A DNA stretch of 64,000 bases from Pegoplata infirma (Eukaryota; Arthropoda; Insecta; Diptera; Anthomyiidae), in NCBI GenBank assembly GCA_963921195.1, contig OY992536.1:235388023-235452022 (forward strand), written 5' to 3'. Shown here piece after piece: positions 33,871 to 45,500 of the stretch; positions within the stretch are counted from its first letter, which is position 1, and every line of letters starts with the position of its first letter. The translations under genes and the position numbers were made by a program. The notes under the pieces are model-generated. The model had not been told where the DNA came from. It saw nothing but the letters and a program-made list of their open reading frames with translations, and ran no database searches.

Positions 33871-34020
33871 TAGACTTATGCTTAATCGTTCAATTGAGTG
33901 AGCGCTCATTTTCGTTCATTTCATATACAAGACCTAGTTCGTTCATCTAGTTCAATCGCTCTTTTGTAATTTTCGTTCAACAGTTTGTGAATAAATGATT
34001 TTGATCATGTCTGTTGGTCG
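33871..34020. mobile_element. Truncated relative of the 29213-30374 hAT-like element
   Basis: It begins TAGACTTATGCTTAATCG and continues TTCAATTGAGTGAGCGCTCA, GACCTAGTTCGTTCATC and GATTTTGATCATGTCTGTTGG, matching the right terminal 150 bp of that element in reverse. The rest is missing. The copy stops against a mini-me-like copy. Confidence 0.75.
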
Positions 34021-34044
34021 ATCATCTATTTTTATCAGTGGTCG

Positions 34045-34558
34045 ATTTTAAGACACTCTAGCGATGTCCGTCTGTCTGTCTGTGGAAATGGTGATCACGG
34101 TCTAAATATTACACCGAGATGACTGAAACTTAACATATTTATTGTAAGTTCTCCTGAGCAGTTTAGTATTGCATTTGAGGGATATCGGTTCAGCGGTAAG
34201 TTATTAAGTTATGAACAAAAATGTAAGGACACCTAAAAAATTTTTGGTGCATTCAACATAACTTAAAAATACAAAATGCGTTAATTCGGCTCCTGGTTGA
34301 CATATGTGAACATAATTGAACACCGAATGGTATTTAAACAGGTACAAACATATGTATATTTTGACAAAAAAAAAATCACGGATATTTTTTTTACCAAATT
34401 TTTTTTTTCGCGGAAATTTTTAAAAAAATTTTTTTTTTCTTTCAAAAGTAATTTCCTTTTAAATAAAACTTTTTGCAATATTTTTTTTTTAAATTGTGGA
34501 GGGTATTAATACATTCGGTAAGGCCGAATTAAACTTTTTTACTTGTTTAGATTTATTT
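34045..34558 (-). mobile_element. Mini-me-like repeat, uninterrupted reference copy for 19985-21830
   Basis: On the minus strand it begins AAACAAGTAAAAAAGTTTAAT and the hairpin TTCGGCCTTACCGAATG, then ATACCCTCCACAAT. It continues through ATAACTTAATAACTTACCGC, CCACAGACAGACAGACGGAC, ATCGCTAGAGTGTCTTAAAAT. The TA tract and the GGAGGGTATA end are missing at the left. Confidence 0.8.
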
Positions 34559-34599
34559 TTTTTTTATTTTTGTTAAACAAATGAAACATTTTTAAGTTT

Positions 34600-34850
34600 G
34601 AAGATTTAAAACTCCGGCGCTTGGACCCAGGGGATTATAAAATGTCGTTCTTTCATTCCTTCCCTTTTTAAAGAGTGGATAAAAAATAATTTAAATAATG
34701 ATAAAATAATATTACTTAAGTGCAAAAGTCAGAATAAAATTAATTTGTAAACATTTGCCGCTAAGGGCAAGTAGTCCCCCAACTACCTCGCCACCTTTTT
34801 TTATTTTGTTTAACATATTGGATTCGGTACAACCGAATTTAGCACTGATT
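34600..34850 (-). mobile_element. Mini-me-like end fragment
   Basis: On the minus strand it runs from the hairpin AATTCGGTTGTACCGAATCC near 34830 through AGGTGGCGAGG, GGGGGACTACTTGCC and the words equivalent to AACCCCCTTGGTCC. It is a diverged part of the subfamily at 29362-30012. Confidence 0.6.
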
Positions 34851-34879
34851 TTTAAAAGCATGGTATGGTCACTTCGCTA

Positions 34880-35400
34880 TTTATTTTATTTCTATAGAAA
34901 AAATGTCTTAGAATCGGATAATTTTTCTATACCAAAACAATGGGAATATGGTAACTTTTCTAAAGGAAAAATGTTTTCAAATCTGAGAATTTTTGTATTT
35001 AAAATGTCTTATAATCTGTGAATTTTTCAAAAAAAAAATGTTTAAGAATCTTTGAGTTTTTATGGAAAAAATGTCTTAACAACTCATAATTTTTCTATAA
35101 AAAATATTTCTCAGATTTGTTATAGGAAAAATTTCTCAGTAATTTTTTTAAAGAATTTGAGATTTTTTTATTTTAAAATTCAATCAGCATTGGATTATTT
35201 TTAAAAGATAAAACTTTTGAGACACTAAAAATTTAGCAACGAACAATTGTTTTTTGAATAAGTGAGTTTTTCTATTGCAAAATCTGTTAGAATTTTGAAA
35301 TCTGACAATGTCTCTTAAGACAAACTGTTGTAAAATCTGAAAATTTTCAATAGAAAATATGTTTCAAAATGAGAAAAAAATACAGAAAAAATAGTGAATT
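34880..35400. repeat. Degenerate minisatellite related to CTCAGAATCTGAGA
   Basis: Words such as AAAAATGTCTTAGAATC, TCTGAGAATTTTT, AAAAATTTCTCAG and AATCTGAAAATTTTC recur about every 35-60 bp. They are diverged relatives of the clean array at 39183-39655. The 88-codon frame at 34755-35021 covers repeats only. Confidence 0.5.
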
Positions 35401-35404
35401 AAGT

Positions 35405-35915
35405 TTCAACAAGTGAGAGTGTTAAATTCGGCTGTGCCGAATCTTTATTACCCTCCAAAATGTAAAAAAAAATTGTCAGGGGAGCACCTTCTAATCGCGT
35501 TAAATATATCAAATGTTTCATTTATTTAACAAAAATACAAAAAAAAAAACATGCAAAAAAATGTATTTTTTCAGAGATTGGTTCAGTTCATCAAGGGGAA
35601 CTTTTTTCCCCCTGGCCCGATTTCGCCCATTTCGCCCATTTCCCCCTGGCCCGATTTCGCCCATTTACCTGCCTATGAAAATGAGACATATTTGTTCCAA
35701 ACTTGAGGAGTCTAGCTGTTTTATATTGGTCTGTATCGTGTTATCTACAGACAGACGGACGGACGGACGGACGGACAGACATTCATAGAATGTCTTAGAA
35801 TCGATCATGGATCAATAATATATATACTTTATGGGGTCCCCGACCGATATTTCGATGCGTTACAAACGGAATGACAAAGTGAGTATACCCCAAATACTGT
35901 GCTTGGATGGTATAA
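35405..35915 (+). mobile_element. Mini-me-like repeat with expanded (GACG)n
   Basis: It begins AAGTGAGAGTGTTAAATTC and TTCGGCTGTGCCGAATC, TACCCTCCAAAATG. It carries a duplicated CCCCTGGCCCGATTTCGCCC (about 35610 and 35642), a (GACG)n/(GACA)n tract at 35751-35780, GAATGTCTTAGAATCGATC, ATATATACTTTATGGGGTC and an end GGATGGTATAAAA. The 91-codon plus-strand frame at 35513-35788 is a by-product of the repeat; similar frames recur at 29490-29747 and 61970-62233. Confidence 0.85.
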
Positions 35916-37350
35916 AAATTCCAATTCGATAAGGTCCGAAAGATCGCCGCGATAAACCGAAAAGATCGACGCGATAAAGTTTAATAGTAGTACTATTTTA
36001 TAAAAATTTGAAACACGGACCCTTTCCAATTTGGGCGTCTTGGCATTTGCCTACATTGCCTTAAGGGTAATCCAGGCCTGGCCTCTACACAGGTAGGCTT
36101 TATTAAGCTAAGGTTTCCCGTTTTATTTTTAACTTTCAGTTTGAAAGGTATTTATTTTAGTTATCTTCCAACGGTAACCGATCGGATCATTTAAAGAGGA
36201 GATTTGTCGGTCTGAACTTTGTTGGTTGTTTGATAATCCTGATCAAACTAAAAGAAGGTACGATTTTCTTCTTCTAATGCTTAATGAGTGTTAAAAAGCT
36301 GGTTATGTTAAGGTTTCATCAGTATGAAGAAAAAATTTTCTGTGAAACAGTGTTCAGCTTTTGGCTAATCCTATAACAATCCGTGAAGTGTTCGTTAGTA
36401 TTTTTTTTTTGTACTAAATGTTATTAGTTGCAGTTATAAAACATTTCATGTCTGCCATAAATGTTATGCCATTTAATATTTTTATCTGCTGTTTTCCTTA
36501 AAAACTAATGCAAAATCAAAGATACATAAAATTGATGTTTACCACTTGGAATACCTTCCCCGTTAGATGGCCATAAATAGACAAAAACAAAGCAAAAAAA
36601 AACCTATAGAAGCACATTTAAATGAAGGCTTTAAATGAAGGCTTACGAGATGAGATTGTTGTAAACAAATAAAAAAAAAAAATAACTCATATGGATGTTA
36701 TTTGTACGTTGTTAGTTGGTTAGTATGAAATGTATGAAAATAAAATAAAAAAAAATATAAAACAAAGTATTAAAATAAAACACTGCTTCGCAAAAGTTAT
36801 AAGTTCAAGAAAATGTTAGAAATATTTGTAATACGAATAATAAAATTATACATAATATATATGATAATATTTACATATGATAATATATATGACGATATAT
36901 GATTATATTAATACAGATACGAGTATTTTAAATTAGTTAAATATTAATTGTAGCCGATGTGTATGGTTTAGTTTATACATATTTAATTATAAAAACAAAT
37001 TATAAAATAAAAAAATTAAAAAGTTAAATATTAAATATACATAAAAAACAAAATGAGTTAATATTGTTTAAATTTCCAATCTTAAAAAAAATCCCTTACA
37101 AAAAAAACAACTATCTATACATATACAACATTTATAATATTTCTTAAAACCCCTTAACAATTTGCGTTTAATATTTGCCAGACTAAAATTAATATATTTT
37201 AAAAACAAAAAAAATTTAAAAAATGCTTTACATTAGATATGAACTGATCTGTTTATAACTAATTAAAATAATCTGTATTTGATTAGATCTATTAGAGACG
37301 GGACTTGTACGGAATTTTGTAATTTGATCCGATACAATTTCTAATCAGAT
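35916..37350. other. Mostly unique non-coding DNA, AT-rich after 36400
   Basis: No gene is recognised. 35930-36350 has more even composition (GCCTTAAGGGTAATCCAGG, GGCCTCTACACAGG) and no family landmarks, so it may be single-copy. CGATAAGGTCCGAAAGATCG and CGATAAACCGAAAAGATCG form a small direct repeat. From 36590 on the DNA is nearly pure A/T. Confidence 0.45.
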
Positions 37351-37353
37351 CTA

Positions 37354-37526
37354 CACTCTAAAAAAATAAGTCCAGTTTCCTACTATAAATTGGGTAAATT
37401 TCAACAAATTCAAATAATATTCTACTATAAATGTGTAAATTTCCAATAATTTTTTGGTAAAACTACACATTTTGTGTAAATTTACCCAATTTATAGTAGG
37501 AAACTGAAATCATTTTTATTAGAGTG
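37354..37526. mobile_element. 173-bp palindromic MITE, TA-flanked
   Basis: CACTCTAA at the left and TTAGAGTG at the right, each flanked by TA, enclose arms that pair through GTTTCCTACTATAAATTGGG and CCCAATTTATAGTAGGAAAC. A diverged copy follows at about 37560-37740 (AATTTCAACGAATTTC, TTTACTCAATTAATGTAGGAA, ATTAGAGTG). Confidence 0.75.
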
Positions 37527-38329
37527 TAGTTAGATCTTAAAATTGGAAACAAAGCCATGATGAATTATCCTTTTATTAAACGAGTATAAATTTGTTAAAT
37601 TTCAACGAATTTCAATTATTTACTGTTATTAAGTAAATTTATAAGATTGAGTAAATTTTAACTAATTCGAATTAAAATTACACAATTTGCTGAAATTTAC
37701 TCAATTAATGTAGGAAATGTTCTTAATTTAATTAGAGTGCAAATCTAATCGTTTAAAATTGATATATTTAAAATCTAAATAGATTCTACCAGATCTAATC
37801 AACTTCTACACGACTGCTAATTTTTAAAAATTGAAAACTTCAGTTTGAAATTTTTTTTTATTTAGTTAAAAAGTTTTTAAGAACATTTTAACAGACGGGA
37901 TTTAACAGAACTAAAAAATTGTTAAAATAGGACTATTTTTGCAATTCAAAAATATCGACAATTGACGAAATGCAGAATTAACGAAACTATATTTCACATT
38001 TTTATAATACAATTTTTTAATTTTGTTAATTCGTCCTATTTCGATCACGAGAACACTATCACTTGGAGATGTTTGATTCTTAGAAGAAATATTTGCCGAT
38101 ACCTTTAGCAGTTTAGTATTTAAAATCTGCAAGGTTGGTCAAGTAGTTTATGAGTTATAGGTGAAAAACATAAATTTCAAAAGAAAAAAACGATCTACAT
38201 TTTCTTCCACTTTTGATTTTCTCAAGTCTCCGGGCAATTTTTATTCTACTAGACCAGGGCCGCTTTAAAGTATGGCAAGGCCCCTATTATGTAGAACAAT
38301 TTGGTTTTAATGAAACCTTTTCTTTCTTA

Positions 38330-38395
38330 GAATCTGAGACTTTTCCTATACGAAAAATGTCTCAGAATCTAAGACTTTTTCTATACGTGTGAGAC
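38330..38395. repeat. CTCAGAATCTGAGA minisatellite, left part
   Basis: Two units (TTAGAATCTGAGACTTTT and CTCAGAATCTAAGACTTTTT, each followed by CTATACG). The array continues at 39183 on the other side of the palindromic element. Confidence 0.8.
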
Positions 38396-39173
38396 TAGAC
38401 TGCCCAGAAAAAAAGCGAAGTTTTTATTTTCTTGGGGGATACCTGCAAATTTTGTTCCTTTTTGTGCAAAAAAATTTCGGTTTTTTTTTGGGATTTTTAA
38501 AATAATATCTAGAGGTCGCGATCTCGCGTTTTATAACGATTTATTTTTTTTGAGTTTTTTATTATTTTAAATTGTTAAATATGATTAATATGATAAAATA
38601 TTAATAATTTCAGACAAAAAAAAATAAATTAAAAATTAAATATCGCTCATTCCATGAGATGTCTCCCAGCATCTAATCAAATGTTCTTTAATTTATTTCA
38701 AATTTTGCACACATGAACACTATGAAGCTATTAAAATAAATCAGTTGTTAGTTCCGAGAAAATCCGTGAATTCGCGAATATATTCGCGTTCGCGAATTCG
38801 TGGATTTTCGCGAAACTAAAAACGAATTTATTTTAATTGCTACATAGTGTACCTGTGTGCGAAATTTCAAATAAATTAAAGAACATTTTATTAGATGCTG
38901 GGAGACATCTCATGGAATGAGCGATATTTAATTTTTAATTTAATTTTTTTTTTGTCTGAAATTATTAATATTTTATCATATTAATCATATTTAACAATTT
39001 AAAATAATAAAAAACTCAAAAAAAATAATTCGTTATAAAACGCGAGATCGCGACCTCTAGATATTATTTTAAAAATCCCAAAAAAAAAACCGAAATTTTT
39101 TTGCACAAAAAGGAACAAAATTTGCAGGTATCCCCCAAGAAAATAACAACTTTGTTTTTTTCTGGGCAGTCTA
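38396..39173. mobile_element. 778-bp palindromic element with 9-bp duplication
   Basis: TAGACTGCCCAGAAAAAAAG at the left pairs with CTTTGTTTTTTTCTGGGCAGTCTA at the right. Pairing continues for almost 390 bp per arm (GGGGGATACCTGCAAATTTTG, GCGATCTCGCGTTTTATAACG, GAGATGTCTCCCAGCATCTA) to a centre at CGCGAATATATTCGCG near 38783. GTGTGAGAC lies outside both ends (38387-38395 and 39174-39182). A 9-bp duplication with very long inverted repeats is typical of Mutator-like/foldback elements. It interrupts a minisatellite, so the empty site can be reconstructed by eye. No protein is encoded. Confidence 0.92.
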
Positions 39174-39182
39174 GTGTGAGAC

Positions 39183-39655
39183 TTTTTCTATACGAAACAT
39201 ATCTCAGAATCTGAGATTTTGTCTATACGAAACATGTCTCAGAATATAAGGCTTTTTTTATACGAAAAAGTTCTCAGAATCTGACACAAATTCTTTTCGA
39301 GAAATGTCTCAGAATCTGAGAATATTTTTATGCGAAAAATATCTCAGTATTTGAGATTTTTTTATACAAAACACATCTTAGATCTGAGACTTCTTCAATA
39401 CGAAAACTGTCTCAGAACCTAAGAATTTTTCTATACAAAAAATATCTCAGAATCTAAAACTTTTTCTATACGAAAAATTTCTTAGAATCTGAAACTTTTT
39501 CAGTACGGAAAATTTCTCAGAAACTGAAACTTTTTCTGTACGGAAAATGTCTCAGAATCTGCTACAATTTCTATACGAAAAATATCTAAGAATCTGCCAC
39601 AATTTCTTTACGAAAAATGTCTAAGAATCTGAGAATATTTTTATACGAAATTTAA
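39183..39655. repeat. ~35-bp minisatellite array, unit CTCAGAATCTGAGAC..
   Basis: Around thirteen units of the form TCTCAGAATCTGAGACTTTT plus TCTATACGAAAAATG, 80-95% alike, run head to tail. Together with 38330-38395 it was one array before the palindromic element inserted. The unit contains the short palindrome CTCAGAATCTGAG. Degenerate relatives occur at 32990-33150, 34880-35400, 56990-57150 and 60920-61060. Confidence 0.88.
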
Positions 39656-40190
39656 AATTAATGTAAGCCAAATCCGATCATTTTAAACCGTAGTGCCCCT
39701 CGGTCAAAGTTTTGAATTTTTAGAAAATTTTTACCAACTTTGATCGAAGAGCTTCATGGGTTAAAATGTTTTGATTTGGCTCAAATTAACTTTAAGTGAA
39801 AGTTTATGTCATTGGAAAAAAAATTGAGAATTTTTTTGTAAATTTCTTGAACGTTCAAATTTTAAATGGTCATTTAGCTTATTACAGGGTGAGTCCAATG
39901 ATGCTAACGTTCGAGCACGACAAAAAATACATGAGTATTATTGTACTCACCCTGTAGATACGAGTTGACTATAATATTTTTTTATTTTTCTCGATGTGAA
40001 AACTTTTCGCCATAATTACAGAACATGGGTACTGGAATGATCTACTCATACCTGGGTGCTCATTCTCGAAGTCGATAGAGATCAAAATTCTACTCGAACG
40101 TGCGATTTCTTAATTTTTCCTGATACCTCAAATTTTGTATTGATAAATAAATACAAGTTTTTTTTTTGTTTGTTTTACAACACTGAAATA
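39656..40190. other. Non-coding DNA with part of an inverted repeat
   Basis: No gene. GTGCTCATTCTCGAAGTCGATAGAGATCAAAATTCTAC near 40064-40101 recurs inverted at about 42836-42875 (TTTTGATCGCTGTCGACTCC). So the mini-me-like copy between them seems to have landed in a larger palindromic element. Confidence 0.5.
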
Positions 40191-40434
40191 TAACAAGTAA
40201 AAAAGTTAAATTCGGCCTTGCCGAATGTAGTGATACCCTCCACAATTTCAAAAAGATTATTGCAAACAACTTTATTTAAAAGGAAATTACTTTAAAAAAA
40301 AAAAAAAAAAAAATTGAAAAAAAAATTCCGCGAAAAAAAATTTTTGTAAAAAAAATCCGCGATTTTTTTCTTTTTTTGTCAAAAAATATGTTAGTACGTG
40401 TTTAAATACCATTTGGTGTTCAATTATGTTTACA

Positions 40435-40522
40435 TATGTCAACCAGTAGCCGAATTAAAGCATTTTGTATTTTTAGGTTATGTCAACCAGTAGCCGAATT
40501 AAAGCATTTTGTATTTTTAGGT
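40435..40522. repeat. Exact 44-bp tandem duplication
   Basis: TATGTCAACCAGTAGCCGAA and the following 24 bases (to TTTTTAGGT) occur twice in a row without change, inside a mini-me-like copy. Relatives at 20200-20850 and 34260-34310 have one unit, so the duplication is private to this copy and recent. Confidence 0.9.
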
Positions 40523-40768
40523 TATGTTGAATGTACTGACATTTTTGAGGTGTGCTTACATTTGCGTTCATAACTTTTGAACCGCTGAACCGATATCGCT
40601 CAAATGCAATACCAAACTTCTCTGGAGAACTTCCAATAAATATGTTTAGTTTCAGTCATCTCTGAGCAATATTTTGATCGTGACATAATTTTCCACAGAC
40701 AGACAGAAAGACAGACAGACGGACATCACTAGAATGTCTTAAAATCGATGAGGCATCATGAATATATA

Positions 40769-42808
40769 TGGGGCATTCCATGCCAAATCACTCACTTTTA
40801 GGCCCGACCCCCTTCGATTAATTTTATTTTTGGATATGTTTTAGTACGTATTAAATGCAACTTGCAGCCAAATTTTCAGCTTTTTATACCAAGGTGGTAT
40901 TGAGTAATCAATTTTTCAAAATGGCGATTTTTTCCAAAAAATGAAAAAATTTAAATTTTCAATCAATTTTGACCAGTAAAAAATATAGATATATTAAAAA
41001 AAGATGGACAACATTTTGTTGGTAGTTAAATGTAGTTTTAGAAAAAAAAATATGAAAAATTATTCGAAGTAATTATCACTTGTTTTTTATCGTATAAAAA
41101 TTAAAATCGACTTTTTGAAAAAGTCCGAAACCTTCGATTTTTTTTTTTAAAATGTCAAAAAATTCTACTCTAAATTACGCAACTTTTAAGTCATAATTCG
41201 AGATGTGATCGTAATTCGTTCTATTTTTATTCAAATTTTGAAAATTGCACTTTTTTTTTTTTTGACTCTGGTTTATTTTATATGGTGCTCCAAAAAAAAT
41301 AATTTGGTAAATATTGACCGTAACTTCCCCTAGATATATTAACTTGGGTGTAAAAATACGTCTCAGAAAATTTTAGGATGATCGGACATGGGTAAGGCGT
41401 GCCGCATCGGCTTTGAAGTTTGAAAATCGGATTACAAGGGAAAATATGCATTTTTTTCTGTTTTCTTAATTTTTTTGGTATTTTAAGTTAATTTTGAATT
41501 CAAATGGTTACAGAATTGAAATGTAGAGTAAAATGTCTCTCTATTAAGGTCATAAAAACCGAAATCGGTTTAAAATCAGCCAAGTTATTACAACTTCCCC
41601 AGGCATCCAACGTGTGGCAGACAACTTGATTAATCAATACAATCCGATTTTTGAAATTCATTGAAATTTTCTACTGTAATAACATTTTTTTATTCTTCAA
41701 GTTCAAATGTTATTAGATGACAAGTATTTTTCATATTGTGTTTTGCTAACATTTTTTAAATTAGTGCTAAAAATGCCTGCATTTTCCACACCCTTTTGAA
41801 ATCTCTATTTTAAAAAAAAAAAATTTTTTTTTGTTTTAAAATTTGGAAAAGTCAAAAAAAAATTACACTGAAACATGAATAATGAAAAAATGTTATTACA
41901 GTAGAAAATTTCAATAAATTTAAAAAAAGGGCCTCGTATTTTTTAATCAAGTTGTATGGCACACGCTAGATGCCTGGGGAAGTTGTAATAACTTGGCTGA
42001 TTTTCAACCGATTTTAGTTTTTAGTACCTTATTAGAAAGGCATTTTACTCCACATCATAATTCTGTAATCACTTGAATTAAAACTTAACTTAAAATACCA
42101 AAGAAATTGCGAAAACAGAAAAAAATTCATATTTTTCCTTGTAATCCGTTTTTTAAACTTCAAGGACCATGCTAAGCGCCTTACACATGTCCGATCGTCC
42201 CAAATTTTTGTGAGACGTATATTTACCTCCAAATGAATATATTTAGGGTAAGTTAGGGTCAGTATCTACCATTTTTTTTTTTTTTTTGGAGCTCCATATA
42301 AAATAAATCAGAGCCAAAACATAAAAGGTGCAATTTTAAAAATTAAAAAAAAAATAGAAAGAATTGTGATCACATCTCGAGTTATGGCTTAAAAGTTGCA
42401 TAATTTAGAGTAGAATGCTTATAGTTTTTTACAAAAAAATCGAAGGTTTCGGACTTTTTCAAAAAGTCGATTTTAATTTTTAAACGTTAAAAAATAAGTG
42501 ATAATTACTTCGAATAATTTTTTCACATTTTTTTTCTAAAACTAAATTTAAATACCAACAAAACGTTGTCCAACTTTTTTTAAAATATCTATATTTTTTA
42601 CTGGTCAAAATTGATTGAAAATTTTAATTTTTTCATTTTTTGGAAAAAATCGCCATTTTGAAAAATTGATTACTCAACACCACCTTGGTATAAAAGGCTG
42701 AAAATTTGGCTGCAAGTTGCATTTAATACGTACTAAAACATATCCAAAAATAAAATTAATCGAAGGGGGTCGGGCCTAAAAGTGAGTGATTTGGCATGGA
42801 ATGCCCCA
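40769..42808. mobile_element. 2-kb foldback element, copy 2
   Basis: Same ends as copy 1 (TGGGGCATTCCATGCC and its complement), same arm landmarks and a centre near 41800. It sits in the (TA)n tract of a mini-me-like copy: ATATATA is left of it and TATACTTTATGG right. The left arm is more diverged from copy 1 than the right arm. Its right arm and that of copy 3 both hold a 66-codon minus-strand frame (42032-42232; 50010-50210) differing by one residue. Unmatched in copy 1, it is not taken as coding. Confidence 0.9.
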
Positions 42809-42996
42809 TATACTTTATGGGGTTCCAGATCGATATTACGTTTCAGTTGAATTTTGATCGCTGTCGACTCCGAGAATTACAACTCAGGGTGTCAATTCTC
42901 GTAGTCGATAGCAATCGCAAAAAAAAACATGTTTGTGGTGATCATAATGGGGAGGCAAAATAGTATGATTGGATCAAAATGTAATTGACAACGATA

Positions 42997-44049
42997 CACT
43001 GAAAAAAAGACATAACTAAAATTAAGGAAAAAATGTCTTTGAAAAATTATCATGAATTTTCCTAAAATTTAGTTAAATTTAACTTAAAAATGAGAAATTT
43101 TCTTAACTATGAGGAAAAAATTTTAGTTCATTTACTTATAATTAGTTCATAGTTTTCTTTAAATGGATTTTTTTAATATTAGGAAAAAAATTCTTACTGG
43201 CAAAGAAATTTTCCACAAATCTAAGAATCGTATCTTTATTTTTAAGACATATTTCTTAAAAAACAATTTAGTTCAAGTTAAGTTAAAATTTACTAAAAAA
43301 AAACATCATCGTATTTCTCTTCTTTGAATTGTGGAAGTGTACTTCTTAGAATTTAGTTAATGACTTCTTAGAATTTAGTTAAAAATTCAAAATGGCGATA
43401 TCTCGAAAACTAAGCAAGATAGAGCGAAACGGATAAAATTTTCAAAAGAAAGACTACAAAATATGGAATAGCCTAGCTCTGCATATCTGTCGGGGTCTCA
43501 GGACCCTAATTTTAGATCTAAAATTTGAAATTCCAGAGATTTAATATATGCACATATCTCGGTAAATACTGCCAACACTAGAAAAGGTCCAATGGCATTT
43601 TTGTAGCTCTTGACTCGTAGAATACTTCCGCAAAATACCCGAAAGCCCTCCGATTAATAGTTTTTGAGTTATCCGGTTTTTAAGATTCTCAAGACCCTAT
43701 CAGGCCCCTTATTACCGTATCTCAAAAACTAAGCAAGTTAGAGCGAAACGGACACAAGTTTTGGTTCAAAATCTATGGGGACCCTTAAAGGACCCAACGG
43801 GGTCTCGAGTTAAATAAGGTCCGAACCCATGGGTCCAGGGTCTAGACCCAATCTATTTCTAAAATGTGAAGTATAATTTTACCCATTTTCTAGTTAAAAT
43901 TGGCTTAAAATTAAATAACTTTGTTTTCCTTATTTTTGGGAAAATTATGAACTAAAACCAAGAAAAAAATCTTTGGAGCCAAATCATTCCCTCTTTTTCT
44001 CAAAATTGAGTAAATTTTCCCAGATTTTTTTTTCACTTTTTTTTGAGTG
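42997..44049. mobile_element. ~1-kb element with CACT ends flanked by TA
   Basis: TACACTGAAAAAAAGACATAAC at the left and CACTTTTTTTTGAGTGTA at the right give TA-flanked CACT/AGTG ends. GGAAAAAATTTTAGTTCATT recurs at 10888 in the related fragment. The middle has sequence of even composition (GGGACCCTTAAAGGACCCAACGG, GGGTCCAGGGTCTAGACCC). Paired statements such as CTCGAAAACTAAGCAAGATAGAGCGAAACGG and CTCAAAAACTAAGCAAGTTAGAGCGAAACGG (about 43402 and 43721) form a diverged direct repeat of 320 bp. Confidence 0.6.
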
Positions 44050-44051
44050 TA

Positions 44052-45239
44052 GCAATCGCCAAAAAACATGTTGATTATTATATGATTATTTCAAACATCG
44101 ATTTTTAGTATTTTTTTTTTTTTTTGAAAATTACTTTTGTTAGTAAAAAAAACATTCCCGGTCTACAAATCCCTAATCCCTAAAAATATACTGCTTTCAA
44201 TCTTTCTAAAAAAATTAATCCATTTCTTGAAAACTTTTTATAATTTTCTGATGCAAACATTAAGCAAAGGTCTTTCCATTGTCCCTTACCGATTTTAATA
44301 TAATTTGGGTATGGTGGTTTGATTTTTATTGGAGTGAAAATTGTTCTAAAGTCGATATGAAACAAATGGTCATTTAGACCCCATCAAACGGGGTCTACCC
44401 ATATTGCCAATACCACTTTGGAGACAATTCCAACAAAACAGATAAACCCCTCACCTTAGATCGGTTTATCATAAAAATCTCTGTTTTAATTGAAAAACCT
44501 TCTTTGATATTATCACCCTTACTTAGATCATTCTCAACCTAATTGATGTGTTAATTTGTTTAAATAATAATAAAACCTATTTAAAACTATTTTGATTAAA
44601 AATTATGATTAAAGCAAACAAAAAAATAATTAAAAAGAAAATTTAAAAAAAAATTTCAATTAAAATGTTAATTATAATTAAATATGTTCGTAATCAATTA
44701 TTATTATACATTATATTAAATGTTATAAAAAAAAGAAAACAAAAACATTTAAAAAATAATAATCGCAAAAAATGTTAAATAAAAAAAATAAAAAAAAAAC
44801 ATTAAGTTAAAAAAATAATAACCTTAAAAAAAATATGTAAAATTACCAACAGCAAAAAAACAAGAAAAATAAACAAAAATACTATTGAAAAATATAATTG
44901 TTAACCAAAAAAAATTTAAAAAACCTGAGTTTTCTTTTAAAATTATATAGGATTTTTTAGAAGCAATATCTAGAGTTGAGAATGGAAACTTTGAGAAAAA
45001 GTTTGAAACTACAAAATCTTGGCATCAGGACTACTTAAGTGAGAAAATCAAAACGAAGCTAAAAACCTTGTTGCTCTGCATTGACATTTAAAACGTTTTG
45101 GACATTTATTTAAGAGGTATAGAATAATGGTAGTTCGTCTCTTCGCTGAAATTATTGCAAGGAATTGATACTGATAGAAATTTGTACATGACAATAATGA
45201 AAATCTACATCAATGTTATGAAAAGTGACGTTAAAAAGG
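44052..45239. other. AT-rich non-coding DNA
   Basis: No gene is recognised. A small hairpin AGACCCC-ATCAAAC-GGGGTCT lies at 44376-44396. From 44560 to 44930 the DNA is nearly pure A/T. 44940-45200 has even composition without family landmarks and may be single-copy. Confidence 0.45.
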
Positions 45240-45500
45240 AGCCTATGTAGGGTTTCATTGAATTAATGAAATAGGTATCATAAAATGTAATGACAAGAAC
45301 AAGTTTCATTAAATTAATGAAAATTGTTCATACAAATATAAATTGGATTTTATGAAAAATTTTCATTACTTTAATCAAAAAAGTATTTCATTGTTATGAA
45401 ATACTTTCATTGAATAAATCCTACTTTTTATTTTTGGAATTAAATACTGTCATTGAATAAATGCTACTTTTATTTTTAAAATGAAATATATGTATGAAAT
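45240..45500. repeat. ATGAAA/TTTCAT-rich repeat
   Basis: TTTCATTGAATTAATGAAATAG, TTTCATTAAATTAATGAAAATT, TTTTCATTACTTTAATC and ATTGAATAAATGCTACTTTT(A) words recur on both strands. It resembles the interior of the palindrome at 3838-3975 but lacks its ends. Confidence 0.45.

Larger units (their letters stand above)
40193..42850 (+). mobile_element. Mini-me-like repeat split by a foldback element
   Basis: It begins AACAAGTAAAAAAGTTAAATTC and the hairpin TTCGGCCTTGCCGAATG, ATACCCTCCACAAT. It continues through a 44-bp internal duplication, TGAACCGCTGAACCGATATCG, CAGACAGACAGACGGACATC, ACTAGAATGTCTTAAAATCG and CATGAATATATA, where a 2.04-kb foldback (40769-42808) interrupts it. It resumes TATACTTTATGGGGTTCCAG. 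The final GGAGGGTATA is missing. Confidence 0.82.
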
